The notes: generated by a model from the letters alone, not told the origin. A stretch of 64,000 bases of DNA from RGDT01 sp964630925 (GCA_964630925.1 CAZVZK010000012.1:1-64000), one strand, 5' to 3'; positions 26,865 to 36,090 are shown, numbered from the stretch's first letter. Numbers and translations: made by a program.

Positions 26865-27683
26865 ATGCTGTTCGACCACATCAACGAGGCCGCCGCCGCC
26901 GTCACGAGCCGCTGGGCCGGCAAGCCCAGGGTGGGCATCATCCTCGGGACCGGCCTCGGCGGCCTCGTCGAGGAGATCAAGGGGAAGACGAACATCCCCT
27001 ACGGGGAGATCCCGCACTTCAGCGTCAGCACGGCGCCGTCGCACGCCGGACGGCTCGTGTGCGGGACGCTGGCGGGGCAGACCGTCGTGGCGATGGAGGG
27101 CCGGCTGCACGCCTACGAGGGGTTCACGCCGCAGCAGATGACCTTCCCGGTGCGCGTGATGAAGGCGCTGGGCTGCGAGTACCTCATCCTGAGCAACGCC
27201 GCCGGGGGGCTGAACCCGCAGTACTCCAAGGGCGACATCATGGTCATCGAGGACCACATCGGCCTGTTCATGGAGAACCCGCTGCGCGGCCCCAACGACG
27301 ACCGCCTCGGCCTGCGCTTCCCCGACATGTGCCACCCGTACGACCCCGAGCTGGTCAGGCGGCTGCGCGAGATCGGCCTGAAGGAGAAGATCCCGACGCA
27401 GCAGGGCGTCTACCTGGCCGTGCCGGGGCCGAACCTGGAGACGCGGGCGGAGTACCGCATGCTGCGCGTCCTGGGGGCCGACGCGGTGGGCATGTCCACC
27501 ACGCCCGAGGTGATCGTGGCGACGCACGCGGGGATGAAGTGCGCCGCCCTGTCGATCATCACCGACATGTGCCTGCCGGACGCCCTAGAGCCGGTCAACC
27601 TCCCGGAGATCATCGCGGTGGCCAACGCCGCCGAGAAGACGCTCCGGGTGCTGGTCAAGCGGCTGCTGGCGACGCTGACCTGA
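26865..27683 (+). CDS. punA: Purine nucleoside phosphorylase (trimeric, PNP/MTAP family)
   Basis: A 272-residue enzyme that should cleave purine nucleosides with phosphate to a free base and ribose-1-phosphate. Visible motifs are the phosphate-binding ILGTGLGG and SHAGRL, then GRLHAYEG, LSNAAGGLN, GPNLETRAEY (catalytic-site Glu) and VGMSTTPEVIVATHAGM. The base-recognition segment reads SIITDMCLPD, with Asp where classical 6-oxopurine PNPs have Asn. The start is the ATG at 26865 after GTGAGGAGCCAGGG. The gene is divergent from the GTPase gene, 99 bp away. Confidence 0.9.
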   Translation: MLFDHINEAAAAVTSRWAGKPRVGIILGTGLGGLVEEIKGKTNIPYGEIPHFSVSTAPSHAGRLVCGTLAGQTVVAMEGRLHAYEGFTPQQMTFPVRVMKALGCEYLILSNAAGGLNPQYSKGDIMVIEDHIGLFMENPLRGPNDDRLGLRFPDMCHPYDPELVRRLREIGLKEKIPTQQGVYLAVPGPNLETRAEYRMLRVLGADAVGMSTTPEVIVATHAGMKCAALSIITDMCLPDALEPVNLPEIIAVANAAEKTLRVLVKRLLATLT

Positions 27684-27686
27684 CGC

Positions 27687-27806
27687 CCCGCCCTCAAGGG
27701 CGGGTCTACAAACCCAAGCCCCGTGAACGGGGCTCAAGACCCACAGCCACCCTCTTCAGCCCGGTTCACCGGGCTAGGGTTTGTAGGACCCGCCCTTCAG
27801 GGCGGG
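27687..27806. repeat. Nested palindrome of four 18-nt hairpins
   Basis: Four hairpins each have an 8-bp stem and 2-nt loop: 27687-27704, 27717-27734, 27758-27775 and 27789-27806. The first and last share the stem CCCGCCCT. Between hairpins 1 and 2 is CTACAAACCC and between 3 and 4 its exact complement GGGTTTGTAG. The whole block is thus symmetrical. It begins 3 bp after the PNP stop and separates convergent genes, so it may end transcription from both sides. Confidence 0.85.
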
Positions 27807-27832
27807 CCGTCAAGCCAGCGACGCCGTGAGCG

Positions 27833-29584
27833 TCACTTCTTGCCGTCCTTGTCGCCCTTGTCGCCCTTGTCGCCCTTCTTCTTGGGCCACGGCGTCTTCT
27901 CGTAGTGCTCGATGAGCGGCCACTTGCGCTTGAAGCCGCCCCCCTTGCCGTCGCCCTTGTCGATCCAGTGGACGTCGTTATCCATGTCGTGGCACTTCTG
28001 ACACATCTGGTCGATGGCGTCCTCGCGTTTCTCCGCGGGCATGTACTTCCAGGGGTTGATGCGCCGCTGCCACTCCGCGTCGTTCTTGTTGGCGACGTGC
28101 AGGCTGCTCGGGCCGTGGCAGCTCTCGCAGCCGACATCCTTCAGCCGCGGCGTCTTCGCCGCCGTCACGAAGCCCGACTCGACGCCGTACCCGACCGTGT
28201 GGCACACGATGCACTCCGGGTCGTACTGGCGGTTCGCGGGCCGCTCCGCCTCCAGCAGCGTCTTGTAGGCGTGCGAGTGCCCGCTCGCCTCCCAGATGGC
28301 GTACTCCTTCTTGTGGCACGACTTGCACGCGGCACTGCCGGCGTAGGTCGCCTTGCCCGGCTTGTCCAGATCCTTCACCTCGGGCATCGTCTGGATGCGG
28401 TGACGCACCTGGCCGTAACGCTCGAGGTAGTTCTTCTCCTTCAACTCCTTCGTGTACGCCTCCATCAGCGCCGTGATCGGGTGGTCCTTCTCCTTGCCCT
28501 CCGGCGTGATGAAGTCCTCGGTCATCTCGACACGCTCGTACTTGAGATCGAAGGGGCGGTCCACCTTGCCCGTCTTCCACACGCCGACCACGACCACGAA
28601 CTTACCCTTGCGCCCCGCGCCGATCACCAGGGAGATCGAGCCGGACTTCGTCTTCACCAGCGTGGGCCGCAGCGACGGCTCGTCGAAGTCGGTGAGGTGG
28701 GCCACGATGGGGAACTGCGGGTGGGCCTGGGCGCAGGCCGTCGCCTCCGTGGCGGCCTTCTTGGGGTCGCGCGTCTCGGGGCCCTGGTAGAGCAGGATCG
28801 GCAGGGCGACGCCGCCCTTGTCCATCTGCTTCCACAGGGCGGCGATGGTGGCGTTCGTCTCGCTGAATCGGGCGAGGGGGCTGCCGTTGGTCGCGGTCTT
28901 GATGCGGGCCGCCACCTGCGGCCCGACCAGCGACAGGACGCCGACACGCAGGTCCGCCGACTTCACGTCGGCGTACCACCACGGCTTCGGGGCCTCGGCG
29001 AAGTTCTTCTCGGCGTCCATCAGGTTGCCGCTCAACAGCGGCGGGGTCTTGTCGTTGATGATGGAGTCGAGGAGCGGCCCCAGGCCAAGGCTGGCCTCGG
29101 CCTCGCCGAGACCCACCCCGGCATAACCCATCTTCAGCATCGACATCATCGAATAACGGTACTTGATGACGGCCTGCTGGTTCGGCAGGCCGGCGATGCC
29201 GTGGGTCTGCGGCACGTCGCCCAGATCGACGGGGATCACGGGCCAGCCGGCGGCGCGCATCATCTCGAACAGGTTGTGCCGCCGCTCCAGGCCGCCCACC
29301 TGCGGGCGCGAGCAGCCGCACGGGAGGAGATAGCCCATCTGCTGGCCGGTGAAGGCGAGGACGAGGTCGGGCTTGGTCTTCCAGTCCTCGAAGGCGCGGG
29401 CGGGGAATTTGACGGGCTTCTCGGCGGGCCTCTCGTCGGACGGCTTGAGCCAGCGGGCGAGGGCCATCGCGGCGCCGGCGCTGAACAGCACCAGGGCGGC
29501 GGCGAAGAGCGGGAAGGCGACGCGGAACGGCGCTCGGGGCGACTGGGCGGCGTTGGCCGGCTGGTGCGGGGTGTTCGGCTCCAT
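27833..29584 (-). CDS. Membrane-anchored tetrahaem cytochrome c with metallophosphatase-like N-domain
   Basis: A 583-residue protein. A membrane anchor lies near residues 25-45 (FPLFAAALVLFSAGAAMALA). The middle region (CGCSRPQVGGLERRHNLFEM, VIPVDLGDVP) resembles a metallophosphatase/UshA fold. The C-terminal third has four CxxCH haem sites: CKSCH, CIVCH, CESCH and CQKCH, as in cytochrome c554-type proteins. The tail is KGDKGDKGDKDGKK. The start at 29584 has an excellent GGAGGAAGG site. It should act outside the membrane in electron transfer; its partner is unknown. Confidence 0.87.
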   Translation of the reverse strand: MEPNTPHQPANAAQSPRAPFRVAFPLFAAALVLFSAGAAMALARWLKPSDERPAEKPVKFPARAFEDWKTKPDLVLAFTGQQMGYLLPCGCSRPQVGGLERRHNLFEMMRAAGWPVIPVDLGDVPQTHGIAGLPNQQAVIKYRYSMMSMLKMGYAGVGLGEAEASLGLGPLLDSIINDKTPPLLSGNLMDAEKNFAEAPKPWWYADVKSADLRVGVLSLVGPQVAARIKTATNGSPLARFSETNATIAALWKQMDKGGVALPILLYQGPETRDPKKAATEATACAQAHPQFPIVAHLTDFDEPSLRPTLVKTKSGSISLVIGAGRKGKFVVVVGVWKTGKVDRPFDLKYERVEMTEDFITPEGKEKDHPITALMEAYTKELKEKNYLERYGQVRHRIQTMPEVKDLDKPGKATYAGSAACKSCHKKEYAIWEASGHSHAYKTLLEAERPANRQYDPECIVCHTVGYGVESGFVTAAKTPRLKDVGCESCHGPSSLHVANKNDAEWQRRINPWKYMPAEKREDAIDQMCQKCHDMDNDVHWIDKGDGKGGGFKRKWPLIEHYEKTPWPKKKGDKGDKGDKDGKK

Positions 29585-29722
29585 CGGCCTTCCTCCAACG
29601 AATGGGCTTCGAGGCGGGACGGCGGCTCGCCTCCCCCTCATCGGCATTGTCGCCCCACCCCCTTCGGAGATTCAAGGCCAGACGCCGGGGGAGCCCCCGG
29701 CGCTTGCCCATCCCCCCCGGAT

Positions 29723-31135
29723 TCACTCGGTGGCGGTGCCGTGGGCGGCCACGCGGACGGGGTGGACCACGCCCTTCTGATCCTGGGCCTTGAAGTAGAA
29801 CGCGGCGTCCTCATAGAGCGGGTCACCCCGGCGCGGGAACTGCCCGGACGCCTTGCCCTTGAGGACTTCGACCTCGATCTTCCACGACGAGCGCTCGCCC
29901 AGCACGTCGGGCTTCTCCGGCAGGGTGGCGTTCAGGAAGGCGGGGGTGCGCGCCCGGTCGAACGTCAGCTTGACGCCCGGCTCGGGGGACGACAGGCTGA
30001 GCGTGGTCTTCTTGCCCTTGACGCGCGGGAAGGGGCCGAACATCACGTCGCTGCTGTCGTCGTCATTGCCGATCTCGATGAGGCCGCGGACGCGGCCCCT
30101 GACGGTGATGCTCCGTGGCTCGGACAGGGCGGGGCTACGGACGAGGACGCTGCGGCGGAAGGGGCCGACCTCGAAGGGGGTCTTGCCGTCCGGGGCCAGG
30201 GCGTTGAGGGTGAGCGTGACGCGCCAGGCGGAGAGGGCCCTGCCGTTGGGCCCGTCGCCGGGCGGGGGGGAGGTGAAGTTCTCCTCGTCGAGGCGGCGCA
30301 GCTCCTCGCGGGTGAGGCGCACCGGCTCGCCGACGAGGAGCGGGTCGGCCTTCCTGTCGCCGGGGCTGGCCGACTCGGCGGTGACGGTGAAGTCGGGCCG
30401 GGTGGACGACCAGACGTGGAACTGCAGGGCCACCCCCTTCTCCAACTGGCCGCGGTTCAGCGTACCGGCCTCGATAAAGGGGCGGACGCGGACGACCTCG
30501 TGGGTGACGACGGAGGTCTCCAGGGTGGCGATCCGCCCCTCGGGGGAGTTGAACCACAGGATGGCGCTGAGGGCCTTGCTGCCCACCTTGTCCGCGTTGA
30601 ACCCGAGGCGTGCCCAGCCGGCCGCCCCGGCGGGGACATCCGCCGACTCGCTTCGGGAAAGCAGCTCGGTGCCCTTCGCCCGCGCCTTGGCGTCGGCCAG
30701 GACCGCCTGGTAGGACAGCGCCACGGAGAGCGGACCGGAGGCGCCGGCGGACACCAGCTCGCGGGTGACGCCGGCCACCCACTTCGCCCCGTCGCCGGGC
30801 AGGACGAAGACCTCGACGGCGGAGCACTGGCACGACGTGCGGTTGACGCCGACCTTGACCGCCGCGTTGTTCGTGTTGAGGAAGAAGAAGTCCTGGCCGC
30901 CCCTGGACTTCTCCTCGACCTCGTGCGGGGCTGTCATCAGCTCGCCCATCTGCCCATAGGGGCCGAAGGGCAATACCTTCTCGATGAAGTGCAGCTCGAC
31001 CTTCGAGACCTGCTTCCCCCGGTCGTCCGTATGCGTCGGCTGGTTGGAGGTGCCGATGAACTGGCTGGCGAACACCACGACGAAGACCAGGGCCGCCAGC
31101 ACGACGGCGGCGATGACCCACTGCGACTCTTTCAT
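29723..31135 (-). CDS. DUF1573-like membrane-anchored extracytoplasmic protein
   Basis: A 470-residue protein with one N-terminal helix (about 7-29, VIAAVVLAALVFVVVFASQF) and a beta-rich remainder. The SCQCS motif after FFFLNTNNAAVKVGVNRT matches the pattern of DUF1573 domains (Ig-like, C-x-C). I start at 31135 (MKESQWV); the ORF is open further upstream but without a better site. It lies upstream of the tetrahaem cytochrome gene on the same strand and is probably co-transcribed. Function unknown. Confidence 0.72.
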   Translation of the reverse strand: MKESQWVIAAVVLAALVFVVVFASQFIGTSNQPTHTDDRGKQVSKVELHFIEKVLPFGPYGQMGELMTAPHEVEEKSRGGQDFFFLNTNNAAVKVGVNRTSCQCSAVEVFVLPGDGAKWVAGVTRELVSAGASGPLSVALSYQAVLADAKARAKGTELLSRSESADVPAGAAGWARLGFNADKVGSKALSAILWFNSPEGRIATLETSVVTHEVVRVRPFIEAGTLNRGQLEKGVALQFHVWSSTRPDFTVTAESASPGDRKADPLLVGEPVRLTREELRRLDEENFTSPPPGDGPNGRALSAWRVTLTLNALAPDGKTPFEVGPFRRSVLVRSPALSEPRSITVRGRVRGLIEIGNDDDSSDVMFGPFPRVKGKKTTLSLSSPEPGVKLTFDRARTPAFLNATLPEKPDVLGERSSWKIEVEVLKGKASGQFPRRGDPLYEDAAFYFKAQDQKGVVHPVRVAAHGTATE

Positions 31136-31275
31136 GGCGGCGGCCCTCGGGTGACTCCTCTCGTTGTACGCACGGGGCGCGGGAAGGGTTTGCATCCGCA
31201 CGCCCGGCGTTTTCCGTTGCCCCATCGCCCCCGCGCCGTTAACCTGAATTTGCCCTACCCCCTGGCGCCAATGCC

Positions 31276-32625
31276 ATGCTCCGACTCTCCGCACGCCCCG
31301 ACGGCGGCCTGGACCGCCGCGGCTTCCTCCAGGCGGGGGCCATCTCGGCCCTCGGCCTCACGCTGCCCGACGCCGCCCGCGCCGCCGGCGGCAAGGAGCC
31401 CGACGTCGGATGCATCATGCTGTTCCTGCTCGGCGGGCCCAGCCAGATCGACACCTGGGACCCCAAGCCCGACGCCCCCGCCGAGGTCCGTGGGCCGTTC
31501 AAGACCATCGCCACCAACGCGCCGGGCATGCGCATCAGCGAGATCTTCCCGCGCATGGCCCGCCTCGCGGACAAGTTCTCCCTCGTGCGGTCGGTCTACC
31601 ACACGGCCACGGCGGTCCACGACACCGGCCACCAGATGATGCAGACGGGCCGGCTGTTCACAGGCGGCATCGAACATCCGCACATCGGCTGCTCTCTGGG
31701 CTACGTCAAGGGCCGCAAGGCCGACGTGCCGCCCCACGTCCTCATCCCGCGTCCCATGGGGCGGACCGGCGGCAACATGCCGCACGGCCAGACGGCGGGT
31801 TATCTGGGCAAGGCACACGACCCGTTCGTCCTCAACGCCGACCCGTCGGCGAAGGACTTCAAGGTGCCCGACCTGCTGCCGCCCGATTTCATCTCGGACG
31901 TGCGGGCCGCCCGGCGGCAGAAGATGCGCGCCGCCGTCGAGGGGGCGCTCGACGTGTTCGAGAAGACGCCGGCGGCGAAGCAGATGGACGACGACTTCGG
32001 CCTCGCCTACAAGCTGATGTCGAGCAAGGCGGCGCGCGAGGCGTTCGACCTCGGCAGGGAGCCGGCGAAGACACGTGAGCGTTACGGGCGCACCCGCTTC
32101 GGGCAGTCGTGCCTGCTGGCGCGGCGGCTCATCGAGCGCGGCGTGCGGTTCGTCACCGTCAACATGTTCGAGACGGTGTTCGACGAGATCACCTGGGACA
32201 TCCACGGATCGAGGCCGTTCACCGACATCGCGGAGATGGCGCGGCTGGTGGCGCCGGACTTCGACCGGGCGTATTCGGCCCTCATCGAGGACATGGCGGA
32301 GCGCGGGCTCCTGGCCGAGACCATCGTGACGGCGATGGGCGAGTTCGGGCGGACGCCGAAGATCAACCCGGCGGGCGGGCGCGACCACCACCCCGGCGTG
32401 TGGTCGATCCTCATGGGCGGCGGGCCGATCAAGGGCGGGCGTGTGGTGGGCGAGTCGGACGCGCTGGGTTACGTGCCGAAGACGAGGCCGGTGACGCCGG
32501 GCGAGGTGGCGGCGACGCTGTTCAAGGGGCTGGGGCTGGACCCGCACAGGGAGCTGCCTGGGCCGCAGGGCAGGCCGATCCCGCTGGCGGACTTCGGGGT
32601 GAAGCCGATCAAGGAATTGTTCTGA
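31276..32625 (+). CDS. DUF1501 Tat-exported protein
   Basis: A 449-residue DUF1501 protein (alkaline-phosphatase-like fold, widespread in Planctomycetes). A twin-arginine-type leader is visible (LDRRGFLQAGAISALGL). Family features are FLLGGPSQIDTWDPKP, VRSVYHTATAVHDTGHQMMQ, DIHGSRPFTDIAEMARL, ETIVTAMGEFGRTPKINPAG and GRDHHPGVWSILMGGGPIKG. DUF1501 genes usually accompany DUF1549/DUF1553 cytochrome genes, as here (33302). Confidence 0.93.
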   Translation: MLRLSARPDGGLDRRGFLQAGAISALGLTLPDAARAAGGKEPDVGCIMLFLLGGPSQIDTWDPKPDAPAEVRGPFKTIATNAPGMRISEIFPRMARLADKFSLVRSVYHTATAVHDTGHQMMQTGRLFTGGIEHPHIGCSLGYVKGRKADVPPHVLIPRPMGRTGGNMPHGQTAGYLGKAHDPFVLNADPSAKDFKVPDLLPPDFISDVRAARRQKMRAAVEGALDVFEKTPAAKQMDDDFGLAYKLMSSKAAREAFDLGREPAKTRERYGRTRFGQSCLLARRLIERGVRFVTVNMFETVFDEITWDIHGSRPFTDIAEMARLVAPDFDRAYSALIEDMAERGLLAETIVTAMGEFGRTPKINPAGGRDHHPGVWSILMGGGPIKGGRVVGESDALGYVPKTRPVTPGEVAATLFKGLGLDPHRELPGPQGRPIPLADFGVKPIKELF

Positions 32626-32706
32626 CGGGGCGGGACGACGTGGCACGGCTGCGGTTCATGCTGTCGGGGGCCGCTGTTGCCCCGAGTCACCGAGGAGGTC
32701 GCGAAC

Positions 32707-33126
32707 ATGGACAGGCGTTTCTTGTGGCCGGCGATCGGGGCCGTGGCCCTGGTGGTGCTGGCGTTGTCGATCGGCAGCACTCCGGCGCAGCCGGGCGGGA
32801 TGTTCGGGGGCCCTCGGCCTGGGCGGTTCGTCGTGGCGCACGCCTCGGCGACGCAGGTCCTCATCCTCGACACGGCGACGGGCAACATCTACAAGGCGGG
32901 CGAGAAGGACTTCAAGGCGTTCGCCGAGATCGCCAAGGCGGTCGAGGGCGGCGGCTTCCCCGGCGGCCCGTTCCCCAAGGACGGCCCCCCGTTCGGGAAG
33001 GACGGCTTCTTCGGGAAGAAGGACGGCGACGAGAAGGACGGCGGCTTCCCCAAGAAGGAGGGCCGCAAGGAGGGATTCGGCAAGAAGGAGGGCAAGAAAC
33101 GCCCGCCCGTCGAGAAGGATGATTGA
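32707..33126 (+). CDS. Small secreted Gly/Lys/Asp-rich protein
   Basis: A 139-residue protein with a signal peptide or anchor (FLWPAIGAVALVVLALSIG). A short ordered part follows (FVVAHASATQVLILDTATGN), then a low-complexity tail of Phe-Gly-Lys and Pro-Lys-Lys-Glu repeats. The ATG at 32707 follows GAGGAGGTCGCGAAC. I do not recognise the family. It sits between the DUF1501 and DUF1549 genes on the same strand. Confidence 0.7.
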   Translation: MDRRFLWPAIGAVALVVLALSIGSTPAQPGGMFGGPRPGRFVVAHASATQVLILDTATGNIYKAGEKDFKAFAEIAKAVEGGGFPGGPFPKDGPPFGKDGFFGKKDGDEKDGGFPKKEGRKEGFGKKEGKKRPPVEKDD

Positions 33127-33134
33127 CGCTCCGG

Positions 33135-33265
33135 GGCGAGCGGGGATGCGTCAGCGCCCCGAGTCACACAGCGTGAGCGCCTCTCCGGCGTGACGCGCCG
33201 CGACGAACGAGAACAGCCGGATCCGCTGACGCTCCACTCGGGGCGCTGACGCATCCCCGCTCGCC
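33135..33265. repeat. GGCGAGCGG-type inverted repeat, 30-nt perfect arms
   Basis: Arms 33135-33164 and 33236-33265 are exact inverted copies (start GGCGAGCGGGGATGCGTCAG). The first arm is identical to 4201-4230, and 33223-33265 matches 4201-4243 in reverse complement. The element lies in the gap between the small secreted protein and the DUF1549 gene. Confidence 0.9.
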
Positions 33266-33301
33266 GATGACGAGATCCGCTCACGCTCCAGAGACCCCGC
33301 C

Positions 33302-35482
33302 ATGCTGCCGACGCTGCTGCTGCTCTTCGCCGCCGACCCCGCCGAGTGGAGCTTCCGCAACCACGTCGTGCCCATCCTCACCGGCCTCGGCTGTAACTCC
33401 GGCGCGTGCCACGGCGCCCTCGCCGGCAAGGGCGGCCTCAAACTCTCGCTGCGCGGCTACGACATGGACGCCGACCACTTCGCCCTCACTCGCCAGGCCC
33501 TCGGGCGCCGCATCGACCGCGAGCAGCCCGCCGACAGCCTGCTGCTCAAGAAGCCCACCCTCGCCGTCCCCCACGGCGGCGGGCAGCGCGTCGAGGTCGG
33601 CTCGCGCGAGTACCGCATCCTCTCCGAGTGGATCGCTTCCGGGGCGAGGGGGCCGGGCAAGGACGACCCCCGTCTCACGCGGCTGGAGGTGACGCCCGCC
33701 GAATCCTCGCTCAAGCCGAAGGACGGCGTCAAGCTCGCGGTGACGGCGCACTACTCCGACGGCACGAGCGGCGACGTGACCGCCTGGGCCAAATACGCCT
33801 CCAGCGACGAGCAGGCCGCGGCCGTGGACGCCGACGGCAAGGTGTCCGTCATCGGGCACGGCGAGGCGTCGGTGAGCGTGCTGTACTCCGGCCTGGTGGC
33901 GTCCAGCCGAATCACGGCACCCTTCCCGAACGTCGTCCGCAAGGAGGTGTACGACGCCTCGCCGAGGCACAACTTCATCGACGGGCACGTGGTGCGGAAG
34001 CTGGCCGGGCTGCGCCTGCCCCCGTCGCCGGCCTGCACCGACGAGGAGTTCGTCCGCCGGGCCCACCTCGACGCCGCCGGCATCCTGCCGACGCCGGAGG
34101 AGCAGGAGGCGTTCCTCGGCAGCGCCGACCCGCGCAAACGCGAGAGGCTCATCGACCGCCTCCTGGCCCGGAGCGAATTCACCGACTACTGGGCGTACAA
34201 ATGGAGCGACCTGTTGCTCATCACGACGCGGCGCCTGCCGCAGCCGGCGGTGTGGGCGTTCCACCAGTTCGTGCGGCAGAGCGTGGCGGACAACAAGCCG
34301 TGGGACCGCTTCGCCCGCGACGTGCTGACGGCCAGCGGGTCGTCGCTGCGGAACGGGGCGGCCAACTACTTCGTGCTGCACAAGGACGTGAGCGACCTGA
34401 CCGAATCGACCGCGGTCACGTTCATGGGCATGTCGATCACCTGCGCGCGGTGCCACAACCACCCCCTGGAGCGGTGGACGCAGGACGAGTACTGGCAGTT
34501 GGCGAACCTGTTCTCGCGCGTGGGGATGAAGAACGGCGACAGGGCCGGGGCGGTGTTCGTGCAGACCGAGCCATCCGGCGAGGCGTACCACCCGCGCCGC
34601 GGCGTCGCCATGCCGCCCACGCCGCTCGGGGGCAAGGCGCTGGCGCTCGACAGCGACGTGGACCGGCGGAAGTACTTCGCGGACTGGCTGACGGCCCCGG
34701 AGAACCCGTACTTCGCCAAGGCCGTCGTCAACCGCGTGTGGCGTGCGCTGATGGGCCGGGGGCTTGTGGAGGCGGAGGACGACCTGCGCGAGACGAACCC
34801 GCCGACGAACGCGGCCCTGTTCGACGCCCTGGCCCAGGACTTCATCAAGGGCGGCTACGACGTGAAGCGGCTGATCCGTACGATCATGCTGTCGGCGGCG
34901 TACCAGCGTTCGGCGAAGGCGGTGCCGGGGAACGAGGGCGACGACCGCTTCCACTCCCGCTACATCGTCCGCCGGTTGCAGGCGGAGGTGATCCTCGACG
35001 CCTACTCGCAGGTCACGGGGGTGCCGACGCCGTTCACGCACCTGAACACCAACGCCCGCGATTCGACGGTGGGCTACGGCGGGTTCCCGCTGGGCACGCG
35101 GGCGATGCAGCTGCCCGACTCGCTGGTCGTTTCGCCGTTCCTGGATGCGTTCGGCAGGCCGGAGCGGTCGCAGACGTGCTCGTGCGAGCGCACGTCGGAC
35201 GGGTCGGTGGGGCAGGCGCTGCACCTGAACAACGGCAAGACGCTCAACGAGAAGGTGCGCGACAAGAAGTCGGCGGCGGCGCTGTGGGCCGCCGAGAAGA
35301 TGGCGGACGAGGCCATCGTGCGCCGGCTGTATCGGCGGGCGCTGTGCCGCGAGCCGTCGAAGAAGGAGCTGAGCTACTTCGCGGGGCAGATCGCCGAGGC
35401 GGGCGAGGCGGGCCGGCGCGAGGTGGTGGAGGACCTGTTCTGGGCGGTGCTGACTTCGCGCGAGTTCGTCTTCAACAGGTGA
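33302..35482 (+). CDS. DUF1549/DUF1553 planctomycete cytochrome-type protein
   Basis: A 726-residue secreted protein. A short hydrophobic leader precedes a cytochrome-like segment with CNSGACH (residues about 31-37), a Big_2-type Ig domain (about 128-205), the DUF1549 domain (about 215-430) and DUF1553 (about 455-720). DUF1549 ends in the CxxCH site ITCARCHNHPLERWTQDEYW. DUF1553 has VVNRVWRALMGRGLVE, LIRTIMLSAAYQRS and the C-terminal FWAVLTSREFVFNR. These proteins are usually encoded beside DUF1501 proteins; their substrate is not known. Confidence 0.93.
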   Translation: MLPTLLLLFAADPAEWSFRNHVVPILTGLGCNSGACHGALAGKGGLKLSLRGYDMDADHFALTRQALGRRIDREQPADSLLLKKPTLAVPHGGGQRVEVGSREYRILSEWIASGARGPGKDDPRLTRLEVTPAESSLKPKDGVKLAVTAHYSDGTSGDVTAWAKYASSDEQAAAVDADGKVSVIGHGEASVSVLYSGLVASSRITAPFPNVVRKEVYDASPRHNFIDGHVVRKLAGLRLPPSPACTDEEFVRRAHLDAAGILPTPEEQEAFLGSADPRKRERLIDRLLARSEFTDYWAYKWSDLLLITTRRLPQPAVWAFHQFVRQSVADNKPWDRFARDVLTASGSSLRNGAANYFVLHKDVSDLTESTAVTFMGMSITCARCHNHPLERWTQDEYWQLANLFSRVGMKNGDRAGAVFVQTEPSGEAYHPRRGVAMPPTPLGGKALALDSDVDRRKYFADWLTAPENPYFAKAVVNRVWRALMGRGLVEAEDDLRETNPPTNAALFDALAQDFIKGGYDVKRLIRTIMLSAAYQRSAKAVPGNEGDDRFHSRYIVRRLQAEVILDAYSQVTGVPTPFTHLNTNARDSTVGYGGFPLGTRAMQLPDSLVVSPFLDAFGRPERSQTCSCERTSDGSVGQALHLNNGKTLNEKVRDKKSAAALWAAEKMADEAIVRRLYRRALCREPSKKELSYFAGQIAEAGEAGRREVVEDLFWAVLTSREFVFNR

Positions 35483-35490
35483 GGTGCCCA

Positions 35491-36090
35491 TTGGACACGC
35501 CGAGATCGCCGTTCCCTGACGGCCCCGAGGTGCCGCCGCCGGACGAGGAGGGGGGCGGCCCGTCGCTGGGCGACGTGGTGGAGGGCGCGGAGGCGCTGGG
35601 CGCCGCCGGGGAGTTTCTGGGGTCCGCGGCGGGCGACGCGGCCGCCGGTGTCGCCGAGGCCGGGGGCTCGGCACTGGAGGCGGCGGGTAGCTGCCTGGGC
35701 GGGTGTAGCTGGATGATCCTCGTCGTGGCGCTGACGGGGTGGGCGGCGTATTCGTTCGCCGACGGGCCGGCGAAGCCGCCGGCGGGCGCGCCGGCGTCCC
35801 CGAGTTACGACAAGGTGATCGACCCGATTTTGAAGAAGTACTGTGCGGGGTGCCACGGCCCGCGGATGGGCAGGGCGGGGTACAACGTGACGGTGTACGA
35901 CTACCTGTTCAAGAACAAGATGGGCAAGGTGATGCTGGTGGCCGGGCAGCCGGACAAGAGCCCGCTGCTAACGACGATGGAGCGGACGGACGCGAAGCGG
36001 ATGCCGCCGAAGCGGGAGCTGCTCCAGCCGACGAGGGCGGAGATCGAGCTGATCCGGGCGTGGATCAAGGCGGGCGCGAAGGACGATTGA
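35491..36090 (+). CDS. Membrane-anchored c-type cytochrome domain protein (PSCyt1-like)
   Basis: A 199-residue protein likely starting at TTG 35491, which has GAGGTG just upstream; a GTG at 35479 is the alternative. An Ala/Gly/Glu-rich leader precedes a membrane helix (CSWMILVVALTGWAAYSF). The planctomycete cytochrome domain follows, with haem site CAGCHGPRMGRAGYNVTVYD and the C-terminal PPKRELLQPTRAEIELIRAW. It is 8 bp downstream of the DUF1549/1553 gene, so it belongs to the same operon. The last 20 codons recur at 36826-36887. Confidence 0.82.
   Translation: MDTPRSPFPDGPEVPPPDEEGGGPSLGDVVEGAEALGAAGEFLGSAAGDAAAGVAEAGGSALEAAGSCLGGCSWMILVVALTGWAAYSFADGPAKPPAGAPASPSYDKVIDPILKKYCAGCHGPRMGRAGYNVTVYDYLFKNKMGKVMLVAGQPDKSPLLTTMERTDAKRMPPKRELLQPTRAEIELIRAWIKAGAKDD
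36027..36088 (+). repeat. 62-nt direct repeat, copy 1 (end of cytochrome gene)
   Basis: The last 20 codons of the cytochrome gene. They recur at 36826-36887 with two mismatches. The retropepsin-like gene lies between the copies. Confidence 0.9.

Noticed and set aside
27687..27806. Riboswitch or structured RNA gene
   Set aside because: The hairpins are perfectly symmetrical DNA palindromes between convergent gene ends, with no downstream gene in the right orientation to control.
27905..31639. 1244-aa plus-strand open frame
   Set aside because: It lies opposite the tetrahaem cytochrome and DUF1573-like genes, which have clear motifs and ribosome-binding sites. The frame is a shadow caused by high GC.
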